The notes under the pieces: model-generated | Told to the model about the DNA's origin: nothing | Databases searched by the model: none | What the model saw: the letters and a program-made list of their open reading frames with translations, nothing else | NCBI GenBank assembly: GCA_034509755.1 | Contig: CM067548.1 | Location: forward strand, 10,995,188-11,059,187 | Source of the DNA: Anisodus tanguticus | Lineage: Eukaryota > Streptophyta > Magnoliopsida > Solanales > Solanaceae | DNA length: 64,000 nucleotides | Direction of reading: 5' to 3' | Position numbers and translations under genes: made by a program | Part shown: piece after piece, positions 46,651 to 58,910 of the stretch | Numbering within the stretch: position 1 is the first letter of the stretch | Layout: every line of letters starts with the position of its first letter

Positions 46651-47605
46651 TAACAACAAACTAGCTATTTCATACTCAAATTAATCCTCTCTTAATCATC
46701 AACCGGACAACAATGACCAAGCATGTGAATAAAATGGACCAGTCAAACAAATAGTTGAAACTACACCAATGTTATAATCTAGTTAAGTTCTTCAACCATC
46801 TTAACCTATATGCATGTTATTTATGCATAAGCAATTTGAAACACAACAGACACATGTCTTCAGAACACTAAACTGTACAACAATCTTATGAACCCACATA
46901 CAGAATCCAAATACTTATTCGATTAATCCAAACATATAACCACATATTGGTTAAGCACAATACATGATCTGCTTAAAGGTAACTAATATAAGGACCTTAT
47001 GGGCTATTAGGATAGGCACTAGGACAATGTTGTGATCCTATTAGTGTACCTGCACTGTCCTATTTCGGCCATATATATGAGCCTCGACCAGACACACTTT
47101 GAAGTAGAACCCTCCTATCCTTAATAACCACTCACATCCTCTTGGCCTGCCTACTTTTCTCCTCCTTCGCGTATCTCATGACATAAATCGGCGAGCCTTG
47201 ATTAACGGATTCCCAAGATTGTGGACTATCGGAACCTTAGAAGAGTCGGTGTTAGTGATGAAATGAATACCCTGTTATGGAGCTACACCTGAGGGGCACC
47301 CGGCAATGCCAATCACTGTGCTACCCCGCTTACACCGTGATCAATGGGGCCCAATACTGAAACTAAGGGCCTCGGTGAGGTTGGAACTCCCCTCACCCCC
47401 TATTCTGTTGGCAGAACCGAAACTGTTCGAGCGGGAGATTCATAGGGATCCTCGGATGGATCCTCCTCAATAGAAACCATGATCTCTGATAGGTCTGACT
47501 CAATAGTGTAACTTACGTCTCTTTTTTCTAGCTCCGTACCAGCTGGTGGTACCTATCTAATATCTTCCCTCACAACAATACCCGCACTCTTACTGACTTG
47601 GGTCT
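46651..47605 (-). pseudogene. Insert in LTR related to the 58344-58910 ORF region
   Basis: Minus-strand reading gives KTQVSKSAG, KRDVSYTIESD, SEIMVSIEEDPSEDPYESPA and TSPRPLVSVLGPIDHG. This aligns in the same frame with the ORF at 58344-58910, with several stops. Homology goes on past the ORF end (AGGATCACAACA block). It replaces 46 bp of the LTR found in the left copy. Function unknown. Confidence 0.8.
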
Positions 47606-48770
47606 TTAGGGATTTAGGAACGTATTTAGACATGATTTGACAATAGGAATGCATAACATGAACATCCTTAACTACTAAGAGTAGAATCATTTATGGGACA
47701 GTATTACGTTTATGTTTCGTACCCAGAACATGCCAAAAGAAGAAATGATTTGCCTTAACATACATGTACTTCCGAATTTCAAGAACCAGCTCTCCGTCCA
47801 CCTTACTTAACTACCAAGAAATCTCTGATTTACTTTAGAATTTATGAACAAAATCTATATCCATGTTGCTGCACTTTGTGACTTGATGTTGCTTCCTAGA
47901 ACAAAATGTCACGTTCATTTCCTCCAAATTGAAATACACGACTGCATCCTTTAATATTTGCTTCTACCCATCATTTTATTTTCCAAGCTATAACTCACTT
48001 TAATACAATCCATGTGAGTGGGGTGACTTATCTTTAAATAAGAGAAGTTTCTTGAGGCAGATTTCAATGTAATCAAAGCATAAGAATATAACATCACAAA
48101 GCTTCTTTTGAGCAGAAATAAAACGTGAAACTATATACCAGGTAAAATGAAAAAAAAAACACTTGTAATCATCATCACTTCAAGAATCTTAATTAATATA
48201 TAGTTGAACTCTTTTAGTGGACCATAGGTCCCACCTTGAAGATTATCTTGCAAACAAATGAATACCTCCTGAAAATGCCACATAACCACTTTGTAGTAAC
48301 TATCCTCCACCAAATAGTGACACCCAAATCCTTGCAAATGCATAGGCATTAGTTGCATTTCCCCCTACTGCCACATGAAAGGGTGGTGGTATTTACACTT
48401 TTCTAATTGATTATTAAATTTTTTATCTCCGCTACAATTCAACATTGAACTAATTACACATGTAATTAATCGCTTGATCTCAATTCACTTAGAGAATAAT
48501 TGTTTTAGCACACTTCCTATCTCTATTATCATAGTCATGTGATATAATGCTAGTCTATAGCCTCTGTTGGCTCACACGAAACAATATTTCCGATCATCGT
48601 CGTCACACTTTTAAAATCCTTAAATTATTTCGGAACCGCATCCTTTTATGTACACCAAGCTCTTGATGTGAATACCTAAATATAACAAAATTCTCTGGGA
48701 CTCAGGTCTACTTCCATATGTCTAGCGACTCAAATCATGGACCGAAAGTATGGGGTGTTACAATTATAAT

Positions 48771-49612
48771 GGTAACCTTGCATTTCATGTTATCAATCTT
48801 CATAATATAAGTAGAACAATTGATAATGTTAAGGTTGGATAATAGAGAGAATATAATTTTGATCGGAAAGTAAAGATTGATTCTTCAATTACAAAATTAA
48901 TTATTTTATTTTACGATCGCGTGAAGCGCGAACAATTTTTTTAGTTTTATTTTATAATGGGGAGACCGGTTTTGTGGCTCATTATAAATATTCTTTTAAT
49001 TATATGGCATTTTTTACCAAAGATTGGGTAACATAAGAGAAAGGTATATAAAACACATGAGCGCTTTGTAGAATAATTTTATTTTATTCAAATTGTTTCT
49101 GGCCATAAGAGGTCATTTCCTTCTACATAATGAAAACTATACATATAAGCAGTTACAATTTAAATAGAAAAAATGCCATTATCATTTTTAATGTTTTCTT
49201 TCAGTTAAAATGGTTGATTAATTCGATGTAATTAAATTTAATTAAAGTAATTATCACATGACTAAACGAGATAATCGCACTGGACCAAGTCGGATCAATC
49301 GAGCCCCAGCTTGAATGGACCGATCTGAGCTTTGATCAAACTTTAATTTAGTTGAGCCAATCCGAATCAATTTTTGACTATAACCGAGCCTAGTCAAGTA
49401 ATGTAAGTACAGGCGAGCCCATAGCTGTCTCGACTCGTTGCCCAGGCTCAATTCCAACTAAACTTATGAGTGCATGTGCACCCCTCCATTAACCCTAGAT
49501 CCACCTCTAATGACAACTAGTATGTTCAGCCGATGCTATAATAATTGAAAACAAATAAAATTTGCACGCACCATCGTGGAAAATTGTTACTGTCCCACTA
49601 AAAGGAATAACA
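48771..49612. other. AT-rich gap, nothing recognised
   Basis: No coding sequence or known repeat. It holds a short GCGTGAAGCGCG inverted stretch near 48920. The minus-strand open stretch 49254-49457 has no domain. It lies between the gypsy LTR and the LINE 3' end. Confidence 0.5.
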
Positions 49613-49648
49613 TTTTTTTTGGTAACAAAACGATTACTTCTATTCATA

Positions 49649-50350
49649 TTAAGGCAGTACAAGGAGTTGATTTTGCCTAATGGCAATACAAGAGCAAGAG
49701 AGACTATTATTAGTACTAGGTGACATACTATTACAACAAAACAAAGAGTTACAACTAAACATTTGTTGTTTAGTAGCAAAGTTAGAAAATACACTTCCTA
49801 TGCGACTAGTTCGAGTAACTAGATGATCATTATCCAGGCCATCCCTATCCTTTTGAAGGAGCTCAAGCACAAATGGCAGTGGCTCTGCCAAAAAGGTGAT
49901 GTTACTTCCAGAGATTTCTGTACCAAAATGAGCAAGACGATCAGCTACCATATTAAACTCCCTATATGAGTGCCGGATGAGTGGGTCATGCAGCTGACGG
50001 AGGAGGGACCTACAATTATCAATAGTGTGCAAGTGTATAAGAGATAACTCTTGTAAAATATAAATTAGTGACTCAGCATCCAGAACAATATGTAAGTTAT
50101 GGAAGCAATGATGGACTGCGAGTTGAAGACCACGGACTAAACTCATGAATTCTTGCATAATTGTGTGAGTCTCTGTAGTGATGCCTGCATATCCCATGAT
50201 CGAATGGCCAGAAGAATTGCGGAAAACACCACCAATGCCCCCATTTTCCCTGTTTCGAGAAGCAGAAGCATCCGTATGTAAGTAAATGCAATTGTTGCTT
50301 CGTGGGGCTCCCGTGGGACCAACTCTTTGTCTAGACTTATGATGATGCGT
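49649..50350 (-). pseudogene. LINE C-terminal RNase H domain
   Basis: 49649-50197 reads MGYAGITTETHTIMQEFMSL, IVLDAESLIYILQE and YREFNMVADRLAHFG. The upstream frame supplies YLHTDASAS with the first catalytic Asp (about 50260-50275). Asp, Glu, Asp and Asp positions are recognisable. Plant LINEs often end in this domain. It is frameshifted near 50200 and not a host RNase H gene, given its context and the A-tail. Confidence 0.8.
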
Positions 50351-50351
50351 T

Positions 50352-50356
50352 GTAAG
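50352..50356. other. Target site duplication GTAAG (left)
   Basis: Identical to 51951-51955. The two flank the solo LTR. Confidence 0.9.
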
Positions 50357-51950
50357 TGTATGATTTCATTGGGTTCAAAACACATAAGTAAGGCATAGCG
50401 AAAGTTTAAGATTTTGTTCTTACTTACCCTAACAATTTCTTCTGGTATGGTTATATGACAATAAAAAACCTGTAACATAAAACATGTACACTTACAGGTT
50501 AATAAATCTAGAGTCTTTACTTAGGGATTACACGCGACTGTCCCTTCGACTGCAAGCACTATGCTATGGTGTATTCCTCTGTCAAGAAAGCCAGGAAATC
50601 TTGGCAGAGGTTTGAGAGAGTTTCGTCCTAGACTCTTAAGTCTAGAATTAGTTTATAGAATTGGTGTGTTAATTAACAATGGGGAGTGCTGTATTTATAG
50701 TTGAAATTAGGGCAAAAATCTTATTAGGGTTGGGCTATAAGCCTGGCCCAAAAACCGAGGTGCAGTGGGCCAGTCTGACTGGGCCCACTGCCGGGTTGGC
50801 GCTGCGGTGCAGCCTAGCAGGCGCCGCAACACCTTACGTAAATTTCCATTTCCCGTTTTCATTTAATATATATATCCAGCAGATTAAATCCAAAATCTAA
50901 TTTTGATTTAATTAAATAATTTCCATGTAATAGAAATTATCCCATAGTTATTATCAATTTGAATATCTCGATCTGAAATCGAATATTTAATACTTTCTCA
51001 ATACACCCTTAGATCGAAGAGACAATCGACATAGCATGACCCTATAGGCCTTCATATATCGACACTAATCCAATTAAGGTCCGTACGGAACTCCTAGACT
51101 GCGCCGTACGACGAACTCAATATATGAAGTACGTTTACATGAATCCAGTAAACATAACCTTTATGTGAGATAAAAAATTTCTTTCATACGTGACACACTC
51201 GATCAAGATTAGGATTTTCCATGTGTCTATCCAAATGGCTTGATCACTTTATCTCATCTATATTAGTCGACAACTAGACCATATTCTAAATATGTCTCTT
51301 GCATTGGCCAATGATTTGGTCAACCTAATATCACTGAGAAGTTGAGTGCTCTCTCGAATATCCAATCGAGGAACGAATCCTATTCTTGGCTCAATTACCA
51401 CCTTAATTTACATCGTATTGTACCAACACAAGCCATGTCTTATCTTATAAGGAGTTTAAGCTTAGGATAGGGTCAAAGTACATTACTCTGTAAAAAAGGT
51501 GCATATTGACCTCAAGTCAAAGGACTTTTATATCCCACACGCTTATAACACTCTAGACATGTCTAAAAAATAGTTTATAAGCAGGGTATACCAATACTTT
51601 CCATAAGTATCCATGTGTCTATCACTTGTAACCATTACTAGTAACATGTGAGACATACTACATTCTCTAAGAATGTGATGCAGACCACATGTCGGCTTAT
51701 AACATATTATCGATATCCCATTCTCGATGATCATTAGTCGAGCCTATTTAGAGTTACACTCTATCATCAATATCTCACTCTATTAATGACAACGTAAGCT
51801 TAAGAGATGTACATTAATGAATAATTACAAATAATCAATTAATAATTCAAATATCGCAAATGCCATAAACATTAATCTTATTAATAATACGAATGTGTTC
51901 AAGTACATTTGTCCCTAATAATGATTGTCTCTAGGACATAGATACTTTCA
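50357..51950 (-). repeat. Solo LTR of the copia-1 family
   Basis: 1594 bp running from TGTATGATTTCATTGGG to GATACTTTCA. It aligns along its whole length with the LTRs at 8741-10292 and 16089-17616 but is clearly more diverged. Minus-strand TATAAATA at 50692-50699. It is flanked by GTAAG on both sides with no internal region. This is the product of LTR-LTR recombination, inserted in a LINE. Confidence 0.93.
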
Positions 51951-51955
51951 GTAAG
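51951..51955. other. Target site duplication GTAAG (right)
   Basis: Matches 50352-50356. Confidence 0.9.
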
Positions 51956-52599
51956 ATGAAAAAAATTTGAGCTGACGTAAGCTTAATCTTATTACTTGGG
52001 TAATATTCGTCTTGAGCACCTAATGATCTAGAGTTATCTTATTTTATATATGCCATATGTTCCATTGGAGGGAAGGTATGAAAATCTTGGATGGTATTTG
52101 ATGAGGTAAGGTTGGTTTTGGCAGTTGTATAAATCCTTTTATCCAACTGGAGGGGTGCGATAGAGGAGCAGTATGATGTTGGATGAAAGAAGAGATGTGA
52201 AGCTGCTGCCAACAATGAAGCACGCTAGGACAATCAAAGAAAATGTGATAAATTGTTTCTGGTTCGGCGGAGCAGATGGAGCAAAGTGGGGAGGAAAGAA
52301 ATTGAATGTGATGAAGGTAACTATTAGTGGGAAGTCGATTATGATGAAGGAGCAACATAAAAGTCTAGATTTTGGAAGGGATTGGAAGTTTCCAAATCCA
52401 GGTATACGAATTTTGTAGGGTGTCGTCCTTCGTTAATGCCTGGTAGCATTACTGGACTGAGAAGTTTCTTGTGGGTGTTAATCCCCATATAATACGATCA
52501 GATCCTAAAGCATGTGTTGGTTTGTAGTAGTTGTGGATGGACATAAGGATATGAGGAGGGAGAATAAAGGAGAGAGAGTGTGTGTGAGGTAGTGGCAAA
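51956..52599 (-). pseudogene. LINE RT C-terminal zinc-binding region
   Basis: 52044-52358 reads LHHIQFLSSPLCSICSAEPE, TIYHIFFDCPSVLHCW: the zf-RVT pattern (C..C...H...C) of plant LINEs. 52449-52599 in another frame reads SDRIIWGLTPTRNFSVQ, the start of the same domain. Stops and a frameshift lie between them. Confidence 0.85.
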
Positions 52600-54851
52600 T
52601 GTAACACCTCGTAACTTTGGGCTATGATTTGAAACGTACTATTGGAAAATGATGTAATCAAGATGATGAGTGTAGGAGGTGTTTTAAAAACTAATCAAGG
52701 AATAAGAAGAGTCTTAGGAAAAATTAGAGTCGGAAGCTACTCTACGGAGCATGTTTTAAAGTGAGTTTGCAACATGCCTTACTTAAACCGAGTTTAGAGA
52801 TAAATATATAAGGAATTTGGGAAAGCTTCCTTCATAAACGTTCTATCTCATTTAAATACCTTTTCATCCATATATGTCCCACATCAAAAGGAGTTCTGTA
52901 AAAAAATGTTATGACCGATTTACTGAGGACGTATAAAATAAAAATCATGATTCTTGTAGGATTAGGTTTTAAAGTCCAAGCCTTTATGATAACTTATAAA
53001 TACAACCCTTAAAAATTTATGTAGGGATTTCGACCAGAACTGCTACCAAACACCTAAGGTGAGTTATTATTCAAATCCCTATGTAAATTATATTAAGTTA
53101 ACACTAGATTAACACCGAATCATTATTTGGAATCGCTAGATTTTGGAAAATCCATTCAAGGTCGAATTTGAAATGAAACTTTGGGATTTCTTCAAAAGGG
53201 TAGGCCCCTCAATCATTAATGGATTATACAGAGTTATTATTATGTTTAGACATTTAATTATTGGTATAATCATGAAATATAATTGATTTTGATGCACTCC
53301 ATCAAATGCAAAATCATAGTAATTTTGCTATATATTTTCCCTTCAACCAGTCAGTTTCCTTTGGCATTTTCGGATAATTTAATCGTTAGATCAAGCCCAA
53401 ATTTTAAATGAGTATTTCCAATATATGGGACTTACATGTGAATGGTAGAGATCAAATTTGGAGGTCCGGAGTAGTGTAGTGTGTGCTATGAACAATAGCT
53501 TAAAAATTGGTGAAAATTCTTCACAAGGTTTCATGTTCAAAACTTTGAGTTTCTTATTCAAAAGTTTTGACCTTTTCTTTAAGTTTTGGAGAGACTAATG
53601 TATGTAGATATTATATCTACGTGTGGAGACATCCATATTTTTTCCTACGCCACCTTTTTTAATGAAACCATGAAATTCCATAACTTAGGGTTTTTATTCT
53701 TTTATCATAATAACCCTATTTACATGTAATATTATATGTCATCAATTGTATTCATGATTGGTCATTATGATTGTCAGGAATCTGTCTGTAACCCATGAAC
53801 ACATGTTTTGAATTTCATGAGTTCTTAAATACAAGTCATGAATCATTATTACTCAACCCATGAAACCTTACATGTTTTTCATGATTCATATAAGTTATAT
53901 TATATATCTATTCACATGTTAAACTATAATTACAAGCCATGTTTTACAAGTTATTTTCCTGAAATTCATGGGCTTACAAGTCACTATTTTCAAGTACATA
54001 TTTTGGGAGTTGCATAGTTTACCGAGAAGGCTCAAATAGCTTGAAACTACGTATGCCACCATAAGATAAGGGTTGCTCCTCCAGAGGACGATACCTTCAG
54101 ATTGCAGATTGGATCCTTTCATGCCATGTTCATGTCTCATACCCCGAAAAGGTATGGGATAGCTCTGCTTGTCAGGCCAGGTACCAGACTCCATGTACTC
54201 ATATAGTAATGCATATTGTTGGTTACACTACTTCATTCCTAACAAATATTCAGATATACAGCTTTACAAATTTTACACATGTTTTATACTCATGTTAGAT
54301 CATGGTCATGCTCACTCTTTAGTTTCATGTCCTATTATCTCATATGCCTGCTTGTTTATTCAGTTGCTTTATATATTTTACAATTCAAATGTACTAATGT
54401 CCCATTGCACGGGGCATGTACTTCACGGTACATGTGCTGAGATTCAGGACCACAGATCTACTCAGTAGGATTGCTTCAGTATTAGCTATTTGGTGAGCCC
54501 CATCTCATTCGGGGTATCAGTCTCATTACTTTTATGATTATGTTTTATGATAGAGGTATTCCAAGGCCTTGTCCTGATAAACAATTTTACAGTTAGACCC
54601 GTGTTAAGAGGGTTCATAAACTAGTTTAGTAAGTATGTCAGCATTGGTTTTCAGACTTATTATATTTTCATATTATTTCCGCTATGATTATTTCAAACTA
54701 CAAATACAGTATTATGTTTTACATGTTTTAAATCATTACTATAGCATGTTTTGATACCCATGTTGATCAACAGGCCATGTGTTTCACTCGGTCACATGCA
54801 GTTAGGCACCGAGTGTCATGTTTCGCTCATGCCAAGGTTCGGGGTGTTACA
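52600..54851 (+). repeat. 5' LTR of a third gypsy element
   Basis: Starts TGTAACACCTCG and ends GGGGTGTTACA, an inverted pair, followed by a primer site. 2252 bp, AT-rich. The left flank is LINE sequence. The second LTR is not in the window. Confidence 0.8.
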
Positions 54852-54856
54852 AAGCT

Positions 54857-54868
54857 TGGTATGCGAGC
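54857..54868 (+). other. Primer binding site of third gypsy element
   Basis: TGGTATGCGAGC resembles TGGTATCAGAGC with changes at positions 7 and 8. It sits five bases after the LTR end. Confidence 0.75.
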
Positions 54869-56347
54869 ACTAGGTTCAAGTGTCTTAGGGAGTCTATGAA
54901 ACCGTGCCTAGTATGGTCACTTTTATGTGTTTGAGTCACCCACACATGTAAACAGTTGACCACCAAGACATTTAGAATTATCCCACTTCTTTCGTACTCT
55001 AGATTGTGCAATTAGAGCAGTACTTTTAGGAATTCTTCTAACTTGTGACATGAAGCCTAGAGAAGTAAGTAACATTCTCTCTCCATCAAATTCCAAACGT
55101 AACAAATGCGTAAGCAGCGAGAAGGAAATTCAAGGTCCAAGTAAGGATGACTACCCATTGGGGTATAATCGAGAGGTGCAGGTTGGTAACAGATGAGACT
55201 TGAGATATTATCGAAAGTTGAAAAAATGACTAGTTATTACAAAAGTACAAAGGCAGTTATCATGTTTTATGGTTATCAGTTTACCTCAGTTACCAGCTAT
55301 ACAATGTTTCAGTTAGTAGGATTATTGTTATTTAGTACACTAGTGTTCGGTTGTGTAGTTACCACATTTTTAATTTTCAATGTATCGAGATTCTTGTGAC
55401 TTGACTTGTGAGTATACAACGAGGCCTATGGGTACTAAAAGTAAGTGTAAGTAACAATGACTATAGCAAAATCTTCGCATGTTTTGAGTCCAGGTTGAGA
55501 CCCAAGACTCGCCAAATGGCGCATGATGTATTTATCAGGTGATAATACCATTTTAAGGACAAGTTTCGGCATGATAGTATATGTATGTTCTATACCTAAC
55601 ATAATAAGTTTAGTTGGATTTTTAGACCACGGAGCTACCAATAAGAGGATGATAGTTCAAATTTAAGACCCATGGTAACACGTTATGAAGTTAGCCGTAG
55701 TAGGCATAAACTTCCCACAATAGTTTTGAATAGAAAATAACCTAAGAGCAAACCACCTATGATTCTAAGATATCTCATTTTTTTAAAAGATATATATTTT
55801 GCCATATGACCGATGCTCACGACTAAGAAGAGATTGTACATGACATGAGAACCATGCGGAGACAATATTGAATTTCTGGGAATAGTTTTAAATTATTTAA
55901 GTTTATTTAGATCAGAACCAGAGAGTATGACGTTAGTAAGCTTATACAAGAAGTAGATATTACTATGAGAAGATAAGATGTGACATTTCCCTTTAAGGTT
56001 ATGTGATAAAGTGTTTACCACCGAATGTGTATAGTATGATATGGTTTTAAAGTGTATAGAAAGTTCATAGTTAGGTATTTAAATTTTTCATTTAAGACTG
56101 ACAAAATTTCCCCCTAAGTGTGATTCATGTCTATAATACAAAAAATTATTAATACGACCGCAGAATAGGGTCGGATGATGAGGAAATTTAGAAATAATCT
56201 ATGCTTCACTTTAGTAAACAGGACAGAATTAAAGAACATGATGCTAGCAGGTGGTTAGTAGAGAATAGTAAGTATGTTTTGTGTAGTATGGTCAATTAGC
56301 AATTTCAACAGAGCTAGTAAAGGTACGATTTAATTTCCTTAGTTAGG
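54869..56347 (+). other. Internal region of third gypsy element, non-coding
   Basis: No gag or pol block can be read. Short open frames on both strands have no domain. It ends at the TTAAT element inserted here. Confidence 0.55.
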
Positions 56348-56352
56348 TTAAT
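56348..56352. other. Target site duplication TTAAT (left)
   Basis: Perfect match to 63951-63955. Confidence 0.92.
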
Positions 56353-58132
56353 TGTAACACCCCGTACTTTCAGGCGATGGTTTGAGCAGCTAGGCGTATG
56401 GAAGTAGACCCGAGCCTTGGGGAATTTATGTCATATTTACGTACGCAAATGAAGGGCTTAGTATATAAAGGGTGCGGTCCCGAAATAAGTTAAGATTTTA
56501 AAACGTGCGACAACGATAACTAGGAATAAATTTTATGTGTACCGAAAGAGGCTACGTACTAGTGTTATACCAAATGATTATGATAATGAGCATTTGAGGT
56601 GTGGTAAAAATAATTTTTATTTAAGTAAATTGAGATCAAGAAATTAAGTATGTGTGTATTTAAATGAATAAGTATTTTTATGGGTTGACACATGGCATAA
56701 AATAGCCGATAGGTTGAATGAGTTGGTCTTAGTGGATTTGGATGAGTCAATTAACAAATTACTTGCTAAATGACATGTGTAAAGTACAAAACCACTTAAA
56801 ACTCTTATATATCACATTCCTATCTTTAACTTAATGATAATTGATTTTTTATAGGGCTGTAACGTGATGTTGTATTCCAATAACATCACTTTTAATTTGA
56901 AGAACGCACAGTACATACGAATCTTGCGCACTATATCGATTTTGTTGTTTCATTTGGTTGCTCGTTGTTGAATCACACTAAAGGTATGTTAAGGCTAACC
57001 CTTCCTTCTCTTGGCATGACCCGTGTGTAAATGAATGTCCGCCTAAAGTAACCCTACTCTTGAAAGCTAGAAATGTATATGTCATTTTCTCTATTGAAGA
57101 AGTTTGTTGATTCATGTATATCTTGTCTTATTGACTCATAATGAAAGGTCTGTTTGTAAGTTAGTTCCATAATGTTAATCGGAGATGCAACGACCTTACG
57201 TCACTCCTCTAGACTCAGAGTGTCTTAGTATCATTCATGTATTATATACATATAAATATACTGGATCGGGTTGCACTATATATATATACACATACATATA
57301 AATATGTTTGATCGGGTTGCACGTTCCGCAACATATACATATAATGGATCGGGATGCGCGTTCAGCAACACACGCATAAATCGGTATTTGCATTGCATTG
57401 CATATCCACACATACACCTTAAAAATACCTAGGGGTAGTGATATGTTATACAACTCTCACGTTAGACGACGATAATTTATAAAGTGAAGGCCTATCCGGA
57501 AAGGTTGTATTCGAGTTTCATTATTCAGCTCATATGGCATTCAGGTTGCTCATGCTTTCATTTACAGCTTTTTGCTTCATATTGCGTTTATGCCTTTCCT
57601 TACAGTTTATAGATTCATATTTTTATTCATGCTTTACATACTCGGTACATTATTCATGTTGATGTCCCTTTTGTCGGAGACACTGCGTTTCATACCGAAG
57701 GTCCAGGTAGACAGAGCGACGATCTGCACCAGTAGGTTGTCAGTTCAGCTGATATTTGAGCTCTCCACTTTCTCGGAGTTGCAGTCTAATTTGGGTACGA
57801 TAATTTTGCATATGCATATGGGTATGGTGGGGCCCTGTCTTGACCTTATGATGTCAGTACTCTTTAGAGGCTTGTGGACAGAAGTCCTATGTATAGTGGT
57901 CGTGTATGGCCTTGTCGACCTTAGTTTGTATATATGTATGGGTTGGGTTCTTTTGTTTGTAAGAATTTACGTAGCTCCTTTCCAGTTTATTGTTTCTATG
58001 TGTCCGCAGGTTACTGTATGATGGCCCTCGTGGCCCATGCTTAATTATGGTTAGATGGTAAATATATGATTAGTGGTACTCAATAAGTAAGGTTCGGGTG
58101 CCCGTCATGGCCCTCTGATTTGGGTCGTGACA
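56353..58132 (+). repeat. 5' LTR of the LARD-like element
   Basis: 1780 bp, TGTAACACCCCG to GGGTCGTGACA. About three minisatellite units at 57237-57372. The open frame 57572-58021 lies wholly in the LTR and is disrupted in the other copy. Confidence 0.92.
57237..57372. repeat. LTR minisatellite in 5' LTR, about three units
   Basis: Three diverged units with GATCGGGTTGCAC cores and AT-rich spacers. It shows how short the array is in this LTR compared with its partner. Confidence 0.88.
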
Positions 58133-58343
58133 AACTTGATATCATAGTTGGTTTGTCCTAGGGATATCTACAAGCCATGTCTAGTAGATTCTTGTTTATG
58201 GGTGTGTAGCGCGCCACACCTATAAGCAGGAGGCTACAGGGCATTTAGGATTGTCTCCTTCCTTCATAATCTAGATCGTTCGATAGAGTCGACTCGTAAG
58301 AAAATTTGTTCCTATTCCTATTTTCCCGTTTGAAAATGCAGCG
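58133..58343 (+). other. Leader with degenerate primer site
   Basis: The bases after the LTR (AACTTGATATCATAG) are a degraded version of the family's primer site (AACTTGGTATAAGAGC in the minus-strand relative). The following 110 bases, including GCGCGCCACAC, align with 45770-45871 in reverse. Confidence 0.75.
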
Positions 58344-58910
58344 ATGTCTATAATGAGAAAGACCCAGGTTAGTAAGAGTGTGGGTATGGCTGTGAGGGAA
58401 GTTACCGGACAGGTACCACCCGCTAGTACGGGTCAGAGGGTTATGGATATAGTAAAAAGAGATGTAAGTTACACGATTAAATCAAACTCGTCAGAGATCA
58501 TGGTTTCTATTGAGGAGGATCAATCCGAGGATCCATATGAGTCGCCCGCTCAAACATTTTCGGTTCTGCCAAAGAAAGATGGGGCGAGGGGAGTTGCAAC
58601 CTCACCGAGGCCTTTAGTTTCAGTATCGGGCCCCATTGACCATGGTGGGAGTGGAGCAACACATGGATTAGCATCACTGGGTTCCCCTCAGGCTCAACAC
58701 CATGTCAGGGTATTTATATCATTTACCGACACCAGCCATTCTGAGGTTCCGGATAGTCCACAGTCTTGGGAGTCTGTCAATCAGGGCTCGCCGGTCTATA
58801 TAATGAAATACGCAGAGAAAGAAAAGATTAGGCAGGCTAAGAGAATGCGAGTAGTTGATAAGGATAGGGGGTTCCACTTCAAAGTGTGTCTGATCAAGGC
58901 TCACATATAG
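58344..58910 (+). CDS. 188-codon ORF of unknown function in LARD-like element
   Basis: Starts MSIMRKTQVSKSVGMAVREV and ends FKVCLIKAHI. The middle is acidic and Ser/Pro-rich (SEIMVSIEEDQSEDPYESPA at about residues 50-69). A lysine/arginine-rich helical segment follows near the end (KYAEKEKIRQAKRMR). No transmembrane segment, zinc knuckle, protease or RT motif is visible. A related copy in the same frame lies at 46990-47600 on the minus strand, with stops. It occupies the position of gag but does not resemble Gag that I know. It could be a diverged Gag N-terminus or an accessory protein. Expression is unproven. Confidence 0.55.
   Translation: MSIMRKTQVSKSVGMAVREVTGQVPPASTGQRVMDIVKRDVSYTIKSNSSEIMVSIEEDQSEDPYESPAQTFSVLPKKDGARGVATSPRPLVSVSGPIDHGGSGATHGLASLGSPQAQHHVRVFISFTDTSHSEVPDSPQSWESVNQGSPVYIMKYAEKEKIRQAKRMRVVDKDRGFHFKVCLIKAHI

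Larger units (their letters stand above)
39800..48770 (-). mobile_element. Ty3/gypsy (chromovirus-like) element on minus strand, with rearranged right LTR
   Basis: 3' LTR 39800-41574, integrase and probable chromodomain 41690-42960, internal DNA to 45871, primer site 45872-45886, 5' LTR 45888-48770. Both LTRs begin TGTCACGACT on the plus strand. The left flank is chromovirus integrase but the right flank is not its continuation, and no target duplication is seen, so the element or its locus has been recombined. Confidence 0.82.
45888..48770 (-). repeat. 5' LTR of minus-strand gypsy element, carrying an internal-region insert
   Basis: Plus-strand start TGTCACGACTT and end GGGGTGTTACA. It matches the left LTR except that about 46 bp are replaced by 950 bp (46651-47605). 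It has one minisatellite unit plus a long TA run. Confidence 0.8.
49613..52599 (-). mobile_element. LINE (non-LTR) retrotransposon 3' fragment, interrupted by solo LTR
   Basis: Minus orientation. A poly(T) on the plus strand (49613-49620) is the A-tail. RNase H 49649-50350 and zinc-binding RT region 51951-52599 lie in the right order, split by a solo copia LTR. The 5' part (endonuclease and most of RT) is lost at 52600, where a gypsy LTR begins. Confidence 0.82.

Noticed and set aside
49649..50197. Possible host RNase H gene
   Set aside because: It is followed by an A-tail, preceded by a LINE zinc-binding region split by a solo LTR, and frameshifted. It is best read as the LINE's own RNase H.
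57572..58021. 149-codon hydrophobic open frame in the 5' LTR of the LARD-like element
   Set aside because: The equivalent part of the 3' LTR (63380-63830) has indels and stops that destroy the frame, and LTRs normally do not code. A chance frame is more likely.
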